A DNA stretch of 64,000 nucleotides from Bradyrhizobium sp. CCGE-LA001 (GTDB lineage Bacteria; Pseudomonadota; Alphaproteobacteria; Rhizobiales; Xanthobacteraceae): the NCBI RefSeq assembly GCF_000296215.2, contig NZ_CP013949.1, positions 1,915,501 to 1,979,500 of the forward strand, read 5' to 3'. Positions 60,198 to 64,000 of this stretch are shown one piece after another; the first letter of the stretch is position 1; the number at the start of each line of letters is the position of its first letter. The position numbers were made by a program, and so were the translations under genes. The notes under the pieces were generated by a model. The model saw only the letters and a program-made list of their open reading frames with translations, did not search any database and was not told the DNA's origin.

Positions 60198-61386
60198 TCT
60201 CGGATTCCAGAGTACCGCCGGCGAAGTTGCGGTAAAGGAAGCGGCTGGTCTCGCCTTCGGCTTCGGCTTCCGCCTGCTTGAAGATGGTCTCGTGCAGCGG
60301 CGACAGCGCGCAGGCCGGGTCGGTGTTGGCGGCATCGCCCGTCAGCGCAAAGGCCTGGCAGCGGCAGCCGCCGAAATCGATCTCGCGGAATTCGCAGCTC
60401 TTGCACGGCTCCTTCATCCAGCCGGTGCCGCGATAGCGGCTGAAGGCGTCGGAGTTCTGCCAGATCCAGGCGATCGAATGGTTGGAGCGCACCGATTCGA
60501 AATCGAGCCCGGTGATGCTCTCGGCGGCGTGGCAGGGCAGCACCTTGCCGGCGGGCGAGATGTTGAAGAACTGCCGGCCCCAGCCGCCCATGCATTTCTT
60601 CGGCCGCAGCGCGTAATAATCAGGCACGACATAGTCGATGGTCAGCCGGCCCTTCAGCTGCTCGCGCGCCTCCTCGACGATGCGGGTGCATTCGTCGAGC
60701 TGCGCCACCGTCGGCATCAGCGCGGCGCGGTTCTTCAGCGCCCAGCCGTAATATTGCACATTGGCGACTTCGAGCCGGTCGGCGTCGAGATCGAGCGACA
60801 TCTGGATGATGTCGGGGAGCTGGTGCAAATTCTGCCGGTGCATCACCGCGTTCACGGTGAGCGGCAGATCGAGCTCGCGCGTCCATTTGGCGACTTCGAG
60901 CTTCTTGCGGTGGCCGCCCTTGTAACCGGCGACGCGATCGGCGAGGCCTTCCTCGATGCCCTGGAAAGAGATCTGCACGTGGCAGAGTCCGGCATCGGCG
61001 AGATCGCTGAGCTTGTCGCGCGTCAGCAGCACGGCCGAGGTGATGAGGTTGGTGTAGAGCCCGACGTCGCTGGCGTGCTTGACCAGTTCGACCAGGTCCT
61101 TGCGCGCGGTCGGCTCACCACCGGAGAAGTGCACCTGGAGCACGCCGATCTCGGCGAGCTCGCTCAGCACCTTTTTCCATTCGTCTGTCGTCAGCTCCTT
61201 GCCCGAGCGATCGAGCTCGACCGGGTTGGAGCAATAGGGGCATTGCAGCGGGCAGCGGTGAGTGATTTCGAGCAGCACCGCGAGCGGAATGCCGAACGTC
61301 TCCGCCGTCGAGCGCTGCTTCTCCAGCACCGCGAGACTGTCGCTTGTCTCCGGCGTGATCGTGGGATTGCCGAGCACGTCGCTCAT
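60187..61386 (-). CDS. pqqE: PQQ biosynthesis radical SAM enzyme PqqE
   Basis: The 399-aa enzyme forms the Glu-Tyr crosslink in PqqA with PqqD as chaperone. The radical SAM motif CPLQCPYC gives Cys45, Cys49 and Cys52; HFSGGEPTARKDL is the SAM-binding GGEP region; SPASM cysteines appear at KKCMGGWG, LPCHAA, PCKSCEFREIDFGGCRCQA. The start overlaps pqqD (ATGA), and its end overlaps pip. Confidence 0.97.
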   Translation of the reverse strand: MSDVLGNPTITPETSDSLAVLEKQRSTAETFGIPLAVLLEITHRCPLQCPYCSNPVELDRSGKELTTDEWKKVLSELAEIGVLQVHFSGGEPTARKDLVELVKHASDVGLYTNLITSAVLLTRDKLSDLADAGLCHVQISFQGIEEGLADRVAGYKGGHRKKLEVAKWTRELDLPLTVNAVMHRQNLHQLPDIIQMSLDLDADRLEVANVQYYGWALKNRAALMPTVAQLDECTRIVEEAREQLKGRLTIDYVVPDYYALRPKKCMGGWGRQFFNISPAGKVLPCHAAESITGLDFESVRSNHSIAWIWQNSDAFSRYRGTGWMKEPCKSCEFREIDFGGCRCQAFALTGDAANTDPACALSPLHETIFKQAEAEAEGETSRFLYRNFAGGTLESENGT

Positions 61387-61694
61387 GGCGTCTTCTCCCT
61401 GATCTCCGTGAGGAAGCCCTTGTCGGCGAGATCCTGCAGCATGGCGATGACATCGGTGAGGATCGCCTCGCGCGGCGCGGCATATTTCGCGGCGAGCTGA
61501 TCGGCGACGTCACCGACATTGCGTTCGCCATTGCAGAGCTGCAAGACCTCGACCGCGATCTCGTCCGGCGCCAGCACCCGTTCCGGCGCCAGGATCACCC
61601 AGACTTTGCGCGTCTCGTCGTATTTCAGCTTGGCATGCCGCGGCAGCACGGGGCGGCTTGCCTCGCTGACGCTGATGTGACGCGGCCCGGCCAT
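61383..61694 (-). CDS. pqqD: PQQ biosynthesis peptide chaperone PqqD
   Basis: The 103-aa protein presents the PqqA peptide to PqqE. It has PRHAKLKYDETRKVWVILAP and the RRE-type winged helix with ILQLCNGERNV-like segment (VLQLCNGERNVGDVADQL). The ATG is 12 nt after the pqqC stop; its end overlaps pqqE by 4 nt. Confidence 0.96.
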   Translation of the reverse strand: MAGPRHISVSEASRPVLPRHAKLKYDETRKVWVILAPERVLAPDEIAVEVLQLCNGERNVGDVADQLAAKYAAPREAILTDVIAMLQDLADKGFLTEIREKTP

Positions 61695-61706
61695 TGCTCT
61701 TGTCCC

Positions 61707-62486
61707 TCAGCTCGTTTTGGGCACGAATGCGCCCGGCGGAATGTGGCCCTCGACATAGGCGTGCTGGAGCGCATCGAGCTGCACCCACAGCACGTTGGTC
61801 TTGAAGATCAGCGCGTTGCACACAAGCGCGCGCTGCTCCGGTGTCGTGGCATGCGCCTTGACATAGTCGAGCGCAAAGCCGGCATCGCGCGGCGCTTGCG
61901 CCAGGCGGCGCTTGAAATAGCTCATGATGTCGGGGTTGACGAAGTCGTAATGCTCCAGCATGCCGGAGATGCGCTCCTCATGCAGGTTCGGCGCGAACAG
62001 CTCGGTGAGCGAGGAGGCGATCGCCTCCAGCGGGCTTTTTTCGCGGCAATAGTGCACGTAGGCTTCCACGGCAAAACGCGTCGCCGGCAAAATGCCTTCG
62101 GTCGATTCCACATAGGCTGTGTCGAGGCCGAGGCCCTCGGTCAGCTTCAGCCAGCGCTCGATGCCGCCCTCGCTGCCGACATCGCCATCATGGTCCTCGA
62201 TGCGGTGGCGCCATTCCAGCCGCGTGGCGCGGTCGCGGAAGCGCGAGATCACCACCGCGTCCTTGATCGGGATCGTGCTCTGGTAATAGTAGCGGTTCAG
62301 CGCCCAGGCCTGCACCTGGCCCTTGTTCAGCTTGCCGCCATGCAGCAGCTTATGGAACGGATGCAGGCTGTGATAGCGCGTGGCGCCGATATGGCGCAGC
62401 GTCGCCTCGAGCTCCTCGGCGGAGTTGAGCTTGATGTCCTTGCCGATCGAGAGCGCGGTCATTCCTGTCAGTGACGCGGCATTCAC
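61707..62486 (-). CDS. pqqC: PQQ synthase PqqC
   Basis: The 259-aa cofactor-free oxidase performs the last ring closure and oxidation to PQQ. Diagnostic stretches are YHSLHPFHKLLHGGKLNKGQ, ALNRYYYQSTIPIKDAV and HCREKSPLEAI-like HYCREKSPLEA. The GTG at 62486 overlaps the pqqB stop (GTGA), though an ATG eight codons on is also possible. Length matches the family. Confidence 0.97.
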   Translation of the reverse strand: MNAASLTGMTALSIGKDIKLNSAEELEATLRHIGATRYHSLHPFHKLLHGGKLNKGQVQAWALNRYYYQSTIPIKDAVVISRFRDRATRLEWRHRIEDHDGDVGSEGGIERWLKLTEGLGLDTAYVESTEGILPATRFAVEAYVHYCREKSPLEAIASSLTELFAPNLHEERISGMLEHYDFVNPDIMSYFKRRLAQAPRDAGFALDYVKAHATTPEQRALVCNALIFKTNVLWVQLDALQHAYVEGHIPPGAFVPKTS

Positions 62487-63412
62487 AGCACGATCTCCGT
62501 TCCGTCGGCGGGTATCTGCCAGCCCGCCGCTTCCGTGGCTTTCCGCTCGGGTGACGTGGGCAGCAGCGCCGGATTCGAGTTATTGATATGCAGAAATATC
62601 TTCGTGTCGGTATCGAGATCGGCCAGCCGCGCGATCGCGCCGTCCTCGCCCGACATCGCGACATGGCCCATGCTCTTGCCGGTCTTGTGGCCGAGGCCGG
62701 CCTTGATCATCTCGTCGTCGCGCCACACCGTGCCGTCGAAGAACACCAGCGCCGCGCCGTCGAGCTTGGCCTTGAGCGCATCGGTCACCTCGGCGCAGGC
62801 GGCGATGAAATAGAAACACTTGCCGGTCGATTTGTCGGTGATCTTGAGGCCCAGCGTGTCGCCGTCACCGGTCTCACCGCCGGGATGCGCCTTGCCCTCC
62901 AGATACCAGGCCGACTTGCCCGGCACTGCGAACGGCAGCACCTCGATGCCTGAGCGCGCGCCATCCGGCAGCCGCGGCTCGAACGGCTCGTTGATTTCGG
63001 TCGGCTGACGCTGCACGTTCTTCTCGTTCAGCACGTTGAAGATGCTGTTGCTCTTCAGGATCGCCAGCACCTTCTCATGCGCGTAGATCGTGAAGGGCGA
63101 GCCTTCGCGCATCGACAACAGGCCCGCGACCGCATCCACCTCGCCATTGGTCAGGATCACGCCCGCAATGGGCGTATGGCGCAGCGCGCCCAGCTTCGGA
63201 TGCAGCTGCGGCGTGGCGTTCAATTGCTGGCGAAGGTCGGGGGAGGCGTTGATCAGGAACCAATGTTCGCCGTCGCCGCTGAAGGCGACCGACGCCTGGG
63301 TTCTCACGAGGTCATGTCCGCTGGCACGGGCCGCCCGGCAGCCCTCGCAACCGCAATTCCATTGCGGCACTCCGCCGCCGGCTGCGGCGCCCAGGACGAC
63401 GACGCGAAGCAT
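62483..63412 (-). CDS. pqqB: PQQ biosynthesis protein PqqB
   Basis: The 309-aa metallo-beta-lactamase-fold protein begins MLRVVVLGAAAGGGVPQWN and has the CxCxxC-type N-terminal zinc site NCGCEGCRAAR. It is thought to hydroxylate or process the PqqA-derived intermediate. The start at 63412 is the family start; the Arg/Ser-rich upstream extension is not used. It is 127 nt after pqqA and overlaps pqqC. Confidence 0.96.
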   Translation of the reverse strand: MLRVVVLGAAAGGGVPQWNCGCEGCRAARASGHDLVRTQASVAFSGDGEHWFLINASPDLRQQLNATPQLHPKLGALRHTPIAGVILTNGEVDAVAGLLSMREGSPFTIYAHEKVLAILKSNSIFNVLNEKNVQRQPTEINEPFEPRLPDGARSGIEVLPFAVPGKSAWYLEGKAHPGGETGDGDTLGLKITDKSTGKCFYFIAACAEVTDALKAKLDGAALVFFDGTVWRDDEMIKAGLGHKTGKSMGHVAMSGEDGAIARLADLDTDTKIFLHINNSNPALLPTSPERKATEAAGWQIPADGTEIVL

Positions 63413-63539
63413 GATCCGTCTCCTGGAGGGAACGCTGCGAGGTGGATCTCGGGCCGACATCGTTGCCGACAAAGATCATGTCTTCCGGCAATCGATCGTG
63501 ACCGAGAGATCCACCTGCGCTGAATGCAGTCGCCGCCGC

Positions 63540-63620
63540 TTACTTGCGGGTGGCGCTCACATACATGTTGATTTCCATGCCGCAGGGCACTTCGACGATC
63601 TTCGGGGCTTTCCAGGCCAT
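63540..63620 (-). CDS. pqqA: PQQ precursor peptide PqqA
   Basis: The 26-aa peptide MAWKAPKIVEVPCGMEINMY... contains Glu16 and Tyr20 in the EINMY motif that become the PQQ backbone. A GGAGAG site precedes the ATG. It is too short for ordinary gene prediction. A 127-nt gap before pqqB suggests, as in other bacteria, that pqqA can be expressed more strongly than the rest. Confidence 0.96.
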   Translation of the reverse strand: MAWKAPKIVEVPCGMEINMYVSATRK

Positions 63621-63865
63621 TTGGCTCTCCATTTTCGCGAATTCGGACGTATCCGCCCACGGGGTAAATTAATGCGGGCGCAGAAGTTCGCCAGTGAAAT
63701 TTTCCCGAGAATGGGCATGCTGCGGCGCGAAATGACGCTGGAACTGTACTTCTGAGGACGCTGCCTTGCGCATGGCGCATTCGGTCGCGAACCCTGTCCT
63801 GATAAAGCGGTTGTGAGTGCAGTGCAGCTTCCAATCCGATACAGCGACCCAAACTGGATCACGTG
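63621..63865. other. Divergent promoter region of pqqA and the last gene
   Basis: This 245-nt gap drives pqqA to the left and the DUF6894-like gene to the right. It is AT-richer around 63660-63710. No known operator was recognised; the short frames in it are not convincing. Confidence 0.4.
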
Positions 63866-64000
63866 ATGCCCAGATATTTCTTCAACACCCGTATCGGCGA
63901 CGAATTGATCGTAGATCCTGACGGCGAGGACCTGCGCAATCCCGACCGCGCCTGGGAGGTCGCCCGCCAGATGATCCTTGAAGTCGTGAAATCGGAAGGC
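63866..64000 (+). CDS. DUF6894-like protein, cut by the window end
   Basis: The first 45 codons read MPRYFFNTRIGDELIVDPDG and continue with NPDRAWEVARQMILEVVKSEG, the pattern of the short DUF6894 proteins common in Bradyrhizobium and other alphaproteobacteria. The stop lies beyond the window. Function unknown. Confidence 0.75.
   Translation, partial: MPRYFFNTRIGDELIVDPDGEDLRNPDRAWEVARQMILEVVKSEG

Noticed and set aside
63621..63720. A sigma-54-like TGGC-N-TGC stretch upstream of pqqA
   Set aside because: The GG to GC spacing is one base too short for a sigma-54 promoter.

Overview
The window reads as chromosome of a high-GC alphaproteobacterium, most likely Bradyrhizobium or a close relative. 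The grounds are the gene families, the many small hypothetical proteins of rhizobial type, three families of long intergenic palindromes, and GGAAC-N16/17-(N)GTT motifs matching the promoter of the rhizobial general-stress sigma factor EcfG. The assignment rests on protein and motif recognition only; nothing was searched.

Layout. 1-3.3 kb: a leftward run of small proteins around a DapA-family protein that lacks the Schiff-base lysine; one membrane gene there looks frameshifted. 3.6-12.1 kb: a rightward kdp cluster (two extra microprotein ORFs, kdpF, A, B, C, D, E) for high-affinity K+ uptake. 12.3-16.0 kb: divergent ku and ligD (non-homologous end joining), with mirrored stress-type promoter motifs between them. 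16.1-16.8 kb: a DUF3309 membrane peptide and a polyhydroxyalkanoate granule-type protein. 16.8-30.8 kb: a tightly packed leftward operon glgE-like, treS-maltokinase, glgB, glgX, treZ, treY (trehalose/alpha-glucan interconversion). 31.0-34.8 kb: malQ and a GH15 glucohydrolase, rightward. 35.0-42.6 kb: leftward tal-pgi fusion, gnd, zwf, pgl, gluconokinase and a HAD phosphatase (pentose phosphate pathway). 43.4-48.2 kb: prkA-yeaH-spoVR stress operon behind a consensus EcfG-type promoter. 48.4-51.2 kb: a small ArsR-controlled operon and two exported proteins. 51.5-53.5 kb: a membrane adenylate cyclase fused to a formylglycine-generating-enzyme-like domain, then a DUF4399 protein. 53.5-58.3 kb: 2-oxoacid:ferredoxin oxidoreductase (korA, korB) with a GltD-like flavo/iron-sulfur partner. 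58.5-63.6 kb: pqqABCDE followed by a prolyl aminopeptidase and an EthD-like protein in the same operon. The last gene (DUF6894-like) runs off the end.

How it fits together. Much of 12-48 kb looks like a stress and storage-carbon island: DNA repair, trehalose/glycogen turnover, NADPH-producing sugar oxidation and the PrkA/SpoVR module, several with EcfG-type promoters. The most surprising observation is in the GlgE homologue: its fold and neighbours are standard, but the GH13 invariant arginine and the general acid/base glutamate are replaced by Ala and Lys, and the partner maltokinase domain is also altered in its nucleotide/Mg motifs. The DapA-like protein at the left end is a second likely inactive enzyme. 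Eight palindromic repeats lie in intergenic gaps, five of them between convergent genes, two inside operons (kdpB/kdpC and korA/korB).
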